64,000 nucleotides of DNA from Diplonema japonicum (lineage: Eukaryota > Euglenozoa > Diplonemea > Diplonemida > Diplonemidae): contig OZ025670.1 in assembly GCA_964019335.1 (NCBI GenBank), positions 620,001-684,000 of the forward strand, read 5' to 3'. This document shows, piece by piece, positions 1 to 11,133 of this stretch. The notes beneath the pieces are model-generated. The model was not told where the DNA came from and did not search any database. It saw nothing but the letters and a program-made list of their open reading frames with translations. The translations under genes were made by a program, and so were the position numbers. The number at the start of each line of letters is the position of its first letter. Position 1 is the stretch's first letter.

Positions 1-402
1 CTTCTTGACGACTCGCACATCGCACCGAAGGTGAAGAGCGGTGCTGTGATCGATGCGTTGGCCGCCACGCTGAGCAAGGGGCTTGTGTTCGAGGCACATG
101 AGAACGACTTCGTGTTGATGTTCAACCGCATCATTGCCGAGTACCCCCATGAGGGGACCACGGTCACACACGTTGCGTCGCTTGCTGAGAGGGGCACCTC
201 CCGCATGTCTGGTACTGCGAAGACTGTAGGCCTGCCTGTTGGTATTGGCGCGCAGCTTGTGCTGGACGGCGTCATCACACAGCCCGGCATCGTGCGCCCC
301 ATCACGGAGGACGTTTACTCGCCCGTGCTCCGTGAGCTGTCCCGTCTGGGAGTCCGCATGAACGAGACGCAGACGGTGCAGCCGACTGCGAAGTCTGCTT
401 AG
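1..402 (+). CDS. LYS9: Saccharopine dehydrogenase, C-terminal end (5' truncated by window)
   Basis: The reading frame is open from base 1 and ends at TAG 400-402, giving 133 visible residues of a longer protein. The end matches the C-terminal domain of the saccharopine dehydrogenase (glutamate-forming)/LYS9-AASS family. Visible family features are the segment around GTAKTVGLPVGIGAQLVLDG, where a helix packs against the substrate cleft, and the following PGIVRPITEDVYSPVL. The enzyme interconverts saccharopine and aminoadipate semialdehyde in lysine metabolism. Third codon positions are strongly G/C biased, as in adenosine kinase downstream, which suggests high expression. Whether it is an LYS9-type enzyme or the SDH half of an AASS fusion cannot be decided from this fragment. 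Confidence 0.85.
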   Translation, partial: LLDDSHIAPKVKSGAVIDALAATLSKGLVFEAHENDFVLMFNRIIAEYPHEGTTVTHVASLAERGTSRMSGTAKTVGLPVGIGAQLVLDGVITQPGIVRPITEDVYSPVLRELSRLGVRMNETQTVQPTAKSA

Positions 403-1429
403 AAGGTAGACAGACAGAGAATCAAGAAGAATACAAAACGTGATACAGATAAGTTCACATCCTGCAGGACCTCTTGCAGTAGGATGCTTAGCTGTGGGAA
501 CCCCCCCCCTCCCCTTTTTTTTATAAATCATGGCTTGCATAAACGTTATGGTCACTGCTTTTTTTTTGTTTCCTTTTTTTTCCTTCTTTCTCCGCTCCCC
601 TTCTGTCAGGTGCTAAACAGACCCCCCCCCCGTTTTTGTTTCAATCTTTTATTTTTCTTTATTTCAGCCCCTTTTTTTAAAAGTTTTTTTTTGAAGCCCT
701 TCCATCGTGGTGTCCTGCACCTCTTGACGTGTGTCATGGTGCCGCTTTTTTTTTTTGGCGTGCCTTCGCACACAGTTCTTCGTTCTTTTGAGAGATATTT
801 GTTTGTGGAAAAAGAATTAGATGGTATGATCGCATTAGAAAAGGAAGAACATTATTGTTAAAAAGGGCGGATGTTACGTTCTAAGGGGATTTTTTTTTAT
901 AGTGTGTGATTGTTGTTTTTTTTTCTTTTTCTTTTCTTTTCTTTTCTTTTCTTTTTTCCCATTATCCTTCTTTAGGTACGATGGTAGCACCCGTACTTCT
1001 TTTCTTTTCTTTTCTTTTTTTTTAAATACGGTGTGCACCCCCAGCATACTGAAGGTCCTCGTGTTTTCTATTTCTTAACAACAGAACGTATCCACATTCT
1101 CTTTATAAGTCAGATATACAAAAAATGAGAAGGTGAATCAAAAAGAAGAAACTGAAACGTCCCTCCCTCTCCTCCTGCACACCACTGAAAAAAGAATGAA
1201 TATAAACAATAACAAAGAAAGCTTTTAAAAAGAATGCAATAAAAATAACCCCCCCCCATCCTCGATGAAGATGATGCCCATGGAATTTATGGCCTTCTCC
1301 CCCTTCTTTTTTTTACGCAGTTTTTTATTATTATCTTCCGGCCACAGGGTGTTTTATTTTTTTCAATTTTTCATTCTCCCCCCCCCCCCCCCCCCCAGCC
1401 ATTTTCCCATTATCACCACCATCACAGGA
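403..1429. other. Long homopolymer-rich spacer with trans-splice acceptor
   Basis: No coding sequence is supported here. The spacer carries many runs of T and C, two CTTTT microsatellites (about 913-957 and 997-1023) and a 19-base C run at 1378-1396. An AG at 1426-1427, two bases before the downstream ATG, is the likely 3' splice site for the MORN gene. The open frame at 484-861 is made of homopolymer codons and is not believed. Confidence 0.7.
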
Positions 1430-4400
1430 ATGCGTGTGGAGGATGTCAAGCAGGGTTCATCTAGGTACACAGGAGAGCTAGTGAACAGCGTGCGGGATGG
1501 AAGGGGTGCAATGACGTATTCCAACGGTGAGGTGTACGTGGGGGAGTGGCGAGGCGGACGGCGCCAGGGGCGTGGGGTGTACTACTACGCAGACGGCACG
1601 ATCTACGATGGGACATGGGCCGACGATAAGGCCAGCGGTGAAGGGATGTGCCGCTACCCTACTGGGAACATATACAAAGGTTCATGGCTGACAGGCAGAG
1701 TCAGCGGTAAGGGCGCCATGTACTACAACGATGGCGATGCCTACGACGGCGAGTGGAAGGACGGCCGCCTGCACGGCCACGGACGTTTCTACAACAGAAA
1801 CGGGGACGTGCACCAAGGCAAATGGTTCGAAGACCAGATCCTTGAGAACGGCTCGTCACCCGTCAACTCTGTCGTCTCGGAGAGGTCCCCCCGCTCCGTC
1901 AAGAGCGAGCTCGGGAGGCAGAAGCTTGCAATAGTTCAGCAGGCCGCCTTTCTCGACAACGAGCTTGCTCTTCTCGCGGCGCCCGTCACTCTCCACAACC
2001 TCGACCGCCTCTTCAACATCCACCTCGCACCTAGCACCGTCCCTCCCGTACTTGAAGCACCCGTGCCCACAAGGCAACCACCCCCACTTCGAAGGACTCC
2101 AGAACCTGCTCCATCTTCTTTAAAGGAAACGACGCCTCCCTCCACACCCCTCGTCGCTTTGTTGACCCCGCAGGAGACCCCCCAAGAAACACCTGCCAGC
2201 GTTGCAGGTCAGTACGCCGAACTCATACCAACATACTCTCCCGAGAGCCCCCTGAGCAGTGAGAACTTAAGGTACTCCGACCGCTTTGTGACGCCGTCCC
2301 CGCAGTCGCCGAGCAAGACCGAAGCGCCCCTCGTGAGCAGCAGCACCGACTTGTCGTCGACGGAGTCCCTTGAGACTGACGACGATGATGATGAACTCGA
2401 AGAGCAGGAACGCCTCAAGAGGATCTTCATGAGGCTGCAACGCGAGCACCAGAGAGACGGCGTGCTTACGAGGGGAGACCTCGCCACCTTGGCGAGGAAT
2501 GACCCTGAGGTATCCGAGCTGCGGCATACCTTAAGGCAGCGGAGCTTCCACGGATGGGCACGAGTGCTGTTAGACGACACGAGTGCAGATCAGAAGGCCT
2601 CTTGGGGGTCTCTCGTAGAGGAACGAGAGAAGCAGCGTGATGCGAGCCGCGGCCGACGTACTGCTAACCCCCCTCGATCGGTAGTCATAGAAATCCCTGA
2701 AGACGACCCAATGCCTAGCAAGACACAACCAGTTACAATCGGTGGCTCCGCTGCCTCACTTGGGACATACGCCCTTACGCATGGTCTGAGATCCCAGCGA
2801 ATGGGAACCGACGACCCGGAAATAGATAGAACCTCTGCTGGCGAGCAAGAGATGAAAAAAATAAATACAATAGATACTGAGAGCGACAGCTCACCCGAAG
2901 ATATCGAAGTGCGCAACGGGCCAGACGCGGCCACAGTGCCACAATGGAGCAAGATGTCGGATAAAATAAGATTAGGGAACGAAGGTGCTGAAACACTGTC
3001 GGCAAAGAGCACGTACGAGCGCCTTCCTTTCGGTTCCCCAGACCGTGCGAAGAGGATGGAGTACGTGGTGTCAATGTGTGGGCAGGCGTATTCCCCTTTT
3101 TCGTTCAAGCGGTTTGTGGGATTTGTATGTACACTGCTGTTTCCATATCCGTTCCTTCCCTTCTGTCCGTGGTCCCTGAACACCAGAGCCACCGAGCGGA
3201 ACTACGTTGTGAACGGTGCGACACCGCGTTGGCGGGAGAACCCGTTGCAGCATGTGCGAGCGGCATGCATCATCATACCCCTGCTGGCGCTGAGCAACGT
3301 GTTCTTTTGGACGGATGTCTATGACAACAAACCCGTTGTGATCGAGAGGTCCGACGTCATCATACCACTGCTGCTGTTTGGGTTGCATGTTGTTCTGATA
3401 TCAGCGTACCACTCGCATGTACGGAAGGTGCCGCACCCTCTGGAGACCTTGCCGCACATTCAGTACGCGATGTTCGCTGATTTTTCATATCGCAGGCTGA
3501 AGTCACTTGCGGGGGTTGAAGACCTTTGGGTGGTGGAGTGGAGCAGCAGTGCACACGGCGGGAGATTCGTTTCCCACAAAACCAATTCCTTCAGGATAAG
3601 CCTTGTGTTAGGCCTGCTGCTGTCCACAGCCATCCCCGTGCACAGGTACCTCGCTGATGACGTTGTGTGGGGGAACAACGCGAAAGAGCGCGTAGTGTCC
3701 ATAACAAGCGCCGTTGTGATCCTTCTGTCCTCTGTGGGGGTCTACAACCTCATCTTGAACGTCATCTATAGACAGCTCCTACTTCTCTCCCAGCTCACTG
3801 CTCTTACAAAGCTAGCTGTCATTGCACCAGACATGGACGTACACGCCCATGCCACGGTATGCACCAACTACCACTTTTATCTTTGTGACAGTTTCGGTTC
3901 GACCTCACGAAGGCAGGGCTTGCAGGGCTCAACAAGCTGTCGTCGATGTCAGAGATGGATACTTTGCTGGTGTGCGTTTTCTTTTGGTTTCCGTCATACA
4001 TTGCAGGGGTGGTGTATATGCCGGTCATTCGTACTGTACGGGAGCCCTATCATGAACCACAGAAGTCGGAGCACGGTATGGCAAGGCATCTGGCGGGACA
4101 CTGCACAGGTCGCAAACATAGGATTCTTCTCGCTGCTGGTTCTGTCGGCGTTTTTGATCAGCACGTTCGTGTACGACGCTGCTGTGCACAACCACCCCGA
4201 CAACTCAGACAGGGGGTTCACCTTCGCCTCTGCGTTCATTGTGCTGACAAGCCCGCTACTATTCTACCAGATCCGGCTATGGCAGCGCGTGTACAGGCAG
4301 TACCGTGAGCAGAGGGTGCTGCTCTCAGCAGCTATTGTGTACAAACGCATGCAGGTGCTCTCCGACTCGGATGCTGAGATTATCCACGAAGCTGAGCTCA

Positions 4401-4549
4401 TTCAAAGCTTGAGCAGCTTCGTCAGCTCACATGACTACAAGCCACGGTGTCTAGGTCTTCGCATCTCCGATGCCCCATTGGTCTTCGCAGTCTTCCTTCT
4501 CTTAGGTGTAAGTACTCTGGTCTATAGATGGATAAATATGGCCTTGTGA
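1430..4549 (+). CDS. MORN-repeat protein with C-terminal multi-pass membrane region
   Basis: The start is ATG 1430, two bases after the acceptor ending at 1427; the frame stays open upstream only through poly-C and poly-T. Residues about 14-130 hold five to six MORN repeats (YxGEWxxGxxxGxG pattern), known to mediate membrane or cytoskeleton association. A long disordered S/P/T-rich section follows, with an acidic patch near residue 315, then several hydrophobic segments from about residue 600 to the C-terminus. Three short introns near the 3' end are inferred: 3857-3891 (35 nt), 3970-4006 (37 nt) and 4076-4108 (33 nt). The first two together restore frame, and the residues encoded if they are read through are Cys-rich and unlike the rest. 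The spliced product would be about 1,004 aa. I do not recognise the membrane domain. The intron 2 and 3 boundaries are less certain than intron 1. Confidence 0.7.
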   Translation: MRVEDVKQGSSRYTGELVNSVRDGRGAMTYSNGEVYVGEWRGGRRQGRGVYYYADGTIYDGTWADDKASGEGMCRYPTGNIYKGSWLTGRVSGKGAMYYNDGDAYDGEWKDGRLHGHGRFYNRNGDVHQGKWFEDQILENGSSPVNSVVSERSPRSVKSELGRQKLAIVQQAAFLDNELALLAAPVTLHNLDRLFNIHLAPSTVPPVLEAPVPTRQPPPLRRTPEPAPSSLKETTPPSTPLVALLTPQETPQETPASVAGQYAELIPTYSPESPLSSENLRYSDRFVTPSPQSPSKTEAPLVSSSTDLSSTESLETDDDDDELEEQERLKRIFMRLQREHQRDGVLTRGDLATLARNDPEVSELRHTLRQRSFHGWARVLLDDTSADQKASWGSLVEEREKQRDASRGRRTANPPRSVVIEIPEDDPMPSKTQPVTIGGSAASLGTYALTHGLRSQRMGTDDPEIDRTSAGEQEMKKINTIDTESDSSPEDIEVRNGPDAATVPQWSKMSDKIRLGNEGAETLSAKSTYERLPFGSPDRAKRMEYVVSMCGQAYSPFSFKRFVGFVCTLLFPYPFLPFCPWSLNTRATERNYVVNGATPRWRENPLQHVRAACIIIPLLALSNVFFWTDVYDNKPVVIERSDVIIPLLLFGLHVVLISAYHSHVRKVPHPLETLPHIQYAMFADFSYRRLKSLAGVEDLWVVEWSSSAHGGRFVSHKTNSFRISLVLGLLLSTAIPVHRYLADDVVWGNNAKERVVSITSAVVILLSSVGVYNLILNVIYRQLLLLSQLTALTKLAVIAPDMDVHAHATVCTNYHFYLCDSFGSTSRRQGLQGSTSCRRCQRWILCWCAFSFGFRHTLQGWCICRSFVLYGSPIMNHRSRSTVWQGIWRDTAQVANIGFFSLLVLSAFLISTFVYDAAVHNHPDNSDRGFTFASAFIVLTSPLLFYQIRLWQRVYRQYREQRVLLSAAIVYKRMQVLSDSDAEIIHEAELIQSLSSFVSSHDYKPRCLGLRISDAPLVFAVFLLLGVSTLVYRWINMAL

Positions 4550-5070
4550 GCGCGCCAACCTCTTCTCCACAGCCTTGTACAGCAACATCTTAGCTTAGTT
4601 TGCCTTTTTTATTTTATTTTATTTTTTTATTAAGAAAATAAAGGAGGGAAAGAAAAAAAGGGGGATATTGTAAATCAATTTGCTCTCGTGGCTGAAGGGT
4701 CTGGGATTTTTTTTTTATCAGTAAACTGGTGGCGCTCAAAGGGGCAGAAATGAAAAGGTCACAAGGGTTTGCAAGGCAGATATTCTAGACTCCGAGGGTC
4801 ATTTGGTTTAGTACGCTCCCCCCCCCTTTTTATTTCCTTGTCGTTTCATCAATGAAGTGGCGCCTGCCCTTCGTTGGCGTTAGGCACCCCCCCCATTGTA
4901 TGCTGTAACTGATAGACCCTAACTGGTGCCCTATCTTGTCTTTTCTTTTTCTTTAAAAAATTCTTTTTTTTCTTCAGGTTTTCATTTCTTAAAAGAAGCC
5001 AACCGTGACCACGTAAACACAATACAGTTATCTAAAGAAAAAAAAACAAAAAACAAAAACCGCCATCAAA
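4550..5070. other. Spacer upstream of adenosine kinase
   Basis: No coding sequence is seen. AT-rich, with poly-T and C runs. The pyrimidine stretch at about 4935-4977 ends in CAG at 4975-4977 and is the probable trans-splice acceptor, giving a 93-base 5' UTR to ADK. Confidence 0.6.
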
Positions 5071-6101
5071 ATGACCAAGCTCTTCTGCATGGGTAACCCT
5101 CTTCTGGACATCTCCGCCAACGTGGATCAGGCCTGCCTTGACAAGTACGAGCTGAAGGTATGTTGTTTGAAAAACAACTGAAACACAACCCACAGCCTGG
5201 TAACGCGATCCTCGCCGAGGAGAAGCACATGCCTCTGTACTCTGAGCTCGCTCAGAAGGACGACGTTGTGTACATCCCGGGTGGTGCCACCCTGAACAGC
5301 GCCCGTATTGCCAAGTGGGTTGACTCCGATCTCAGTGTGTCGTACGCCGGGTCTGTCGCTGAGGACAACTACGGCTCTATCCTCGTGAAGGCCGCCGAGA
5401 AGGAGGGCCTGAACATGCCCATGTACATTTGCAAGGAGGAAGGGACCGGGACGTGCGCCGTCTGCGTTGTTGACAAGGAGCGTTCGCTTGTTGCCAACCT
5501 CGCCGCCGCCAGCAAGTTCGACGCCTCGCACATGGAGAACGCCGCCGTGACCAAGGCCGTCCAGGAGGCTGGTGTGTACTACATCTCCGGGTTCTTCATC
5601 ACCACCTGCCCCGCTGCCCTCATGTCCGTCGCTGAGCACGCCAACGCGAAGGGCAAGGTCTTCACCATGAACCTGTCCGCCCCCTTCATCATCGACTTCT
5701 TCAACGAGCCCCTGAAGGCGGCCCTGCAGTACGTCGACATCCTGTTCGGTAACGAGACCGAGGCTCAGTCCCTTGCGGACAAGGAGGGTTGGGCCACCAA
5801 GGACGTGAAGGAGATCGCTGTGAAGGCCCAGGCTATGGAGAAGAAGGGCAAGGCCCGCATGGTCGTCTTCACACAGGGATCGACCTGCACTGTTGTGGCC
5901 ACCGCCGACGGTGCCACCACCTACGACGTTGAGAAGGTGGAGAACATTGTCGACACCAACGGTGCTGGTGACTCCTTCGTGGGCGGATTCCTTGCACAGT
6001 ACTGCAAGGGCGCTGACATCAAGACGTGCGTCATGACCGGCCACAAGGCCGCCGGCTGCATCATCCAGACCAGCGGCTGCCAGTTCTCTGGTGCCTTCTG
6101 A
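5071..6101 (+). CDS. ADK: Adenosine kinase (two exons)
   Basis: Exon 1 is 5071-5157 and exon 2 is 5196-6101, separated by a 38-nt intron (GTATG...CACAG). The joined frame gives 330 aa, close to the family's usual 340-350. It phosphorylates adenosine to AMP with ATP for purine salvage and is a PfkB-family ribokinase fold. The N-terminus reads GNPLLDISANVD. The substrate motif GGATLNSARI is followed near the end by the PfkB signature DTNGAGDSFVGGF, whose Asp is the catalytic base. Codon use is strongly C/G-ending, unlike most genes in the window, suggesting high expression. Exon 1 is missed if only long ORFs are considered. The overlapping minus-strand open frame is a by-product of this GC3 bias. 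Confidence 0.96.
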
Positions 6102-6545
6102 GCGCCATACCCTCTCATTTAGCTTTTCTAAGAATATGATTCCATCTTTGGAAGATAAATGAAAATTAGTGTCAAAAAAAAAGAAGAAAAATGAAATAAT
6201 TAAGGATAGTAAAAAAAGGAAAAACATAATAAAAATACAGAAAACGTTATGAAAAAAACGATTTTTTTTTTAAGTAATCACCTTACCGCCCCACTTCGTT
6301 TTTGGTAAATTCTTTTCTTCTTTTTCTTTTCGAAAGATCCCCCCCCCCCTTTTTTTTGTCCCTATTTTTTTATCCCCCCTTTCCTGCTTTTCCTTTTCTT
6401 TTTTTCTTGTAGCTGCCGTCAAACGAGAGGACAGAGCCTGTTCCGATCAGGCTTTGCCGTGGGCAGCTGGTTGGTGCAACTATTTAAGTCTTTCTTGTTG
6501 CCTCTTGTTTTGCGACCGTATTTATCTCAAAGGTGACAATGCAAG
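6102..6545. other. Spacer with C/T runs and acceptor
   Basis: No gene is seen. AT-rich DNA followed by poly-C and poly-T runs at 6338-6412; TTGTAG ending at 6412 is the best candidate trans-splice acceptor for the next gene. An out-of-frame ATG at 6538 precedes the chosen start by eight bases. Confidence 0.5.
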
Positions 6546-8794
6546 ATGGCATTCAAATGGGTGCTGTCTCTGTCTCTATTACTAGCGGTCGTGGGTGAGG
6601 TGCGGGTCGGGAAGAGAGTGTTCATCACGAAGGGGGTGAGTTTTGAGGGAGGGATGTCACTAGAGGTGGGAGATGTGGGGGTGACTCGGAAGGAGGCTGA
6701 CGCAGAAGACCATTTCGAAGTGGAAATAAAAGGTATTCTCGTGGATGCACCAGCAAAGGTGCTTGAGGTGCTGCCCGACTTCACAGTAGGCGATCGAGTC
6801 GAGCTCAGCCCTGACATCAGGTACGATGGCGTGAATTACTATGACAGGCACCAGACGGCCCTCATCAAAAGGATCACACACGGCTCCCAAGCAGCCATCC
6901 AGTATGTGCGAGACTCTGTGCACGCTTCTGTCCCAGTTGCGTACCTCATACCAGAGTGCTACGGCAGAGGGTCGCGGGGCAGCAGTGAAACATGTGTCTG
7001 TAATGAACCTTATTCCGGCCCTCTCTGTCTCACTGCCCAGCCCCCTTCTGTCATGTCGATAGTTTCCCAGCTCATCGCCAGTGTCACCCCCAGCATCCCT
7101 AGCATGGGTGACCCTCCACCGACACCTGTTCCCACTGCACCCGTCAAGATAATAGAAGTCACAAACCTCATGTGGGAAGGCCACGTGTACGACAGCATCA
7201 TCGAGGCCGACCAGGGAACGCTCAAGGATATCTTGTCGTCTGCGTCGTACACGTTGCTCCTCGCGTGCACCGCTTGGGAGGCACGATGCACACCCGCAGT
7301 ATGGCAAAGACCACATAAGTCAAATCACTGAACAGCTCGACACTCTAAACACCGTTTCACTGAACGGCACCGCAGGTTCGAAATACCAACGTCCCGTCCA
7401 AGAATGCTACGAGTCTGATGCCATATCGCTGCTGCCTAATGAGATGCACATTAGAAAGGTGTACGTTGACAGCACAGTGATACGGAAGCCAAATAGTGGC
7501 CCGTACCTCATGCTTCTGAAGGGGAAGAGCCTCTACAAGGAGTACATCGGCGACATGACTGACGCACGCAGGATCCTTAGCTTTATTAACAATCTCTCAA
7601 CGGTATGCGCTCAGCTTAAGGCACTGCATGCAGGGGCACTTGGATGACAGCAGCGCCGCGAGACTGCTGTTGAGCAGCGATGTGGCGATCATCGTCGACA
7701 GCGAGAACATCGACGACAAGGATGCCATGTTCAAGGAACTCGAGATCCCCCATGGGATATGGGACACAGCACATGATGAGGTACAGTTGCTGACGCATCA
7801 GGGTTTGGTGATCATGGGAAGCACTGAACGATCGTCAATGGTGGTTTACATAAAAGAATCGGCGAACACGTTCCGCAGATACCCCTATACAAGGCAGTGG
7901 GCAGTCAATAGAGTGTGGGAATGGGTGCAAGACACAGCTGTTCCATTGGTCACGAAGCTCACACAGCACAACTTCGATGCTGAGGCAACACGCGTGCGGG
8001 AAAGGATGGGCGCTATGATTATAGCAACTGGTTTACTGGAAGGTTTTCACGAGGCAGCAGCAGTGCACCGTAAGATCCCTCACAAAGAGCATGCCCTGGC
8101 ACATTACACCTTAGACAGCAAGGGGTCTGAGTTGCTGCGTCGCTTTGGTCATGGGAAGTATATTGTTGCCATACCACACCTTGAGATGGTGCATTGGACT
8201 AATGAACTGCCTCTAATGTATGAAGGCGCCCTTGCGGCGGTGAGGGACTACGCGGGGTTACCTGTTAGTGCAGTGCAAATGAGAGCAGGCAACGAGTCCC
8301 CTCAAGCTGGGCTTGAGGGTGTACTGAGGCTTAAAGAGGCGGACTTGTACAGTGCTGCCACTGACTTCAAAGGACGCTCTATGCTACTGGTGGTACGCAC
8401 TACTTGGTGCTGGCATTGCCGTGCCTTGCTTCCCTCCTTACCGGTTCTCAGCGCTGCATTAGCACGCTACACAGAGGACATCCTTGTTGCAGAGCATATT
8501 GCCGACGATACTACCTTCCCTCCCTGGCTCACCCGTCATGTTAAAGGGTATCCAGAGATTTTGTTAATCACCTTCGGGTACTCTACGCACGGCATTGCAC
8601 GGTACAAGAGCAGCAACCGAACCATCTCTGCTCTTCTTTCCTTCGCTTTGGGCACTGATATAGACTACCAGGTGTGCTCACGACTTGATATCCATGTTTT
8701 ACAGGTGCCTGAACCAGTTCTCACTGACAAGCAGCGAGCGTACCGCAAGCAAGCACAAGACCATGCATCGCAACGACAACGCAGTACTATTTGA
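6546..8794 (+). CDS. Secretory PDI-like protein with EGF-like motif and thioredoxin-fold domains (four exons)
   Basis: A signal peptide (hydrophobic LSLSLLLAVVG near the start) directs this to the secretory pathway. Exons are 6546-7298, 7336-7602, 7634-8671 and 8705-8794; introns are 37, 31 and 33 nt. The last one (8672-8704, GTGTG...ACAG) is in frame without a stop, so it is easily read through. The spliced product is about 715 aa. Order: an N-terminal domain, an EGF-like fragment (CVCNEPYSGPLC, about residue 150), a thioredoxin-like domain with a degenerate active site (AWEARC where WCGHC is usual), middle domains, and a second thioredoxin domain with a full CxxC site (WCWHC, about residue 595). 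Protein disulfide isomerases oxidise and reshuffle disulfides in the ER. There is no C-terminal KDEL-like signal, so final location is uncertain. Confidence 0.75.
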
Positions 8795-8848
8795 GTTATA
8801 ATTATTATTGAATTTATGATTGCATGTAGACAGCCAGGAGGGGTTGGG

Positions 8849-9085
8849 ATGGGTACTGCGCCGGTTGAGCAGATAACAGCAGGTGTCTCGCAGTTGTCGA
8901 TCGGTGTCGCTGATCTACTGGATAAAGAGACAAAAGGAAAGGCGCCGGTACTGCCAAGTGACCTTGGGCAGAAGTGTGCGAAGTCGGGAGGAACAGGAAA
9001 GGCAAAAACAGAAAAGAAAGAGCCCAAGTTGGTACTCCAGAGAAGGCCACAAGGCGGTTGGAGGTGGGTGAAAAAGAGTGACTGA
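8849..9085 (+). CDS. Small basic ORF, separate gene or 5' exon of the next gene
   Basis: An AG at 8832-8833 precedes ATG 8849, the pattern seen at most genes here. The 78-residue frame is Gly/Lys-rich in its second half and ends at TGA 9083-9085. I recognise no domain. It may instead be the first exon of the FASTK-like gene. A 46-nt intron from GTGGG at about 9064 to the AATAG just before GATATCA would place its frame in phase with the ATG at 9117. Both readings are inference; the ORF alone is weak evidence. Confidence 0.35.
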   Translation: MGTAPVEQITAGVSQLSIGVADLLDKETKGKAPVLPSDLGQKCAKSGGTGKAKTEKKEPKLVLQRRPQGGWRWVKKSD

Positions 9086-9116
9086 TCTAGAACACACACC
9101 AGACAATAGGATATCA

Positions 9117-11086
9117 ATGCAACACCAGAATATGTTGCGCAGTGTGAGGAGGAACGTGAGGCATGTGTCTGATGGTGTTGAAATGAAGAGGATGAGCACC
9201 AGGATGAACGAATTATTTTATCATTATTCCCCCAATAAAACGGGTTACCTGTTTGACATGAAGGAAAAGCTTTTAACGCTGTTGCATGGCCAGGAGCCAC
9301 TGTACAAGGTAGCAGCTTGGAACAAACAGCACTTCAGGGTTGCAGCTGGAATAAAAAAGCAGCTACCTATTGATATCTTGCACTCGAAGGACCTGAGCAG
9401 CTTTTCCACGTACCACCTGTTCCAGGCCATTGGCAAGTTGTCCTTCAACGTCAGTAAGCTTAACCCTTCGTCATTAAGCGTTGTTTGCAGTGCATTTGAG
9501 AGGTTCAGGGAAGAGATAGAGCTGTTTTCGAGCACGGGGATAAGCTTGCTGTGTTTGATAGCAGGGAAACTTTGCATCTCTTCTAATTCCTCTGATGCGA
9601 GGCCCGACGTGTTGCGGCAGGTGCTTGGGACGCTGCGGGGGTTCGTAGGGGCTGCTGTACAAATGATGCTCAAGGATGAGACCTTCACAGCTGAGCTGAA
9701 CGTGTCAGGTTGTGCAGACATGCTGCTTGCCATGTACATCTGTTCCGTGTCGCACATAAAGGCACGGCATGCTATATACTCGAGGCTCATGTCCAGCCAA
9801 GCCTTACAGTCCATCACAATGATCGATGCCGTGTGCCTTCTTGAATACCACCACCTCACCCACGACCTTCCACCCTCCCTCTTAAGCCGATTCCTCTCCT
9901 GCCACTCGCTGTGGGGCTTCAGCTCTTATCTCATATACAGCGTCAGGTTGTTGTGGCTGTGTGCTGTGACACAAGCTGATACCCCTACTGCAATTATTAC
10001 AGAAGCGAAGAAGGCCATCAAATACCACCTGTCGCAGACGGCCCTCACGCAAATTGACTCTAATACAATCTTGAAGCGGGAAAAGAATGCCAACGACTAC
10101 CGGAAGCTGGCAGCGATTATATGCTATTACCACATCAATGACCAAAAGGTATGAATACCGTCTCGCACACATGCCAACAGCTCATCAACATGTACCTATC
10201 GTCCATTTCGCGCATGCCTGAGCTCATGGCTAGCGCTATCGCAATGCTCGGCGATTACCTTGTGCCGAGTGAGGATCTTGAGAACTACATACGCGGCATC
10301 AAATTGATATCGCTTCCCTTTGAGGGGCGTGTGATGTTTTTCATCAACATAACAAGGTTAGGGTATACGGCTCATGCGAGTACGCTGTTAGCTGATCTAT
10401 CAGACATGAAAGGCGGTGAGGACTTGGGTGCAGTTTGCAAGTTGCTGCGATGCGCTGCTGTGCTCCAGAAGGCATGTGACGATGACTTCAGCAACGAGCT
10501 GTCTCAGCTGGAGCAATATGTTTCAGAGCGTGCAGATGAGCTGACTCCCTTGCAGCTTCAAGACATCGCTGCTGCTATGAGTCATGTCGGACTGCATGAT
10601 GTGCTGCGTGACGTCATTCTGGGCAAATGCAAAGAAGCATTTTCGCCTGAGCAGGCTCCGGGCTTGTTAGCCATTCTCGCCCTACTCCCGAGGGACGACA
10701 TTATTTTGCAGTACTGCAGCAATGTGTTTGATGGTGTTGTTAAAAATCTGAACATCATCAAAGCAATCGACGAACTGCTTGTGTGTTGGCAGCATGCTGT
10801 TGATGTGGGCGTCGTTGTGTCTCGCAGGGCCACTGACGTGCTGCTGCGGCACTGCAGGCCAGCCATGTACGGCATGTCCACATCGCAGCTGGTGGACGTC
10901 GTGGTCTACACCGCCAAAAGCGAGCTGCCTTTAGATGACAACGCCATAAAGACTACAACAAAAATGGTTGACTTAATCCACAAACAGGTACACACTCTGT
11001 CTATTAAGCAAAAGTCTCGTCTCTCGTGGGCACTGTCCACTCTAGAATGCGGCACTGATGTGCTGACCGCGCTGTCTGCCGTGTAG
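9117..11086 (+). CDS. FASTK-like alpha-helical repeat protein, probably mitochondrial (two exons)
   Basis: Exons are 9117-10148 and 10181-11086, joined across a 32-nt intron (GTATG...CAACAG); product about 645 aa. The sequence is an all-helical repeat array. Motifs such as LQAIGKL-, LQDIAAAMSHVG- and LSWALSTLE-like units recall the degenerate repeats of FASTK/heptatricopeptide proteins that bind mitochondrial RNAs. The basic N-terminus (LRSVRRNVRH) could be a mitochondrial presequence. No RAP domain is visible at the C-terminus. The start is uncertain: ATG 9117 is the first good in-frame ATG after an AG, but the small ORF upstream may be spliced on. Family assignment is inferred from repeat texture, not from a diagnostic motif. 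Confidence 0.5.
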
Positions 11087-11133
11087 CTTATGTAGCTTGT
11101 CTGTTAGCTTCCCACAATCGCCACACAGGTAGC

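Noticed and set aside
484-861. Open frame of 125 codons on the + strand after LYS9
   Set aside because: Composed of poly-C and poly-T codons (Pro/Phe runs), with no domain or conserved texture; it is spacer DNA.
913-1023. Possible CRISPR-like or regulatory array formed by CTTTT repeats
   Set aside because: Simple microsatellite with no spacers; a eukaryotic nuclear spacer repeat.
5127-6227. 366-codon open frame on the minus strand over adenosine kinase
   Set aside because: A shadow produced by strong GC3 codon bias of ADK; it has no recognisable domain and opposes the array direction.
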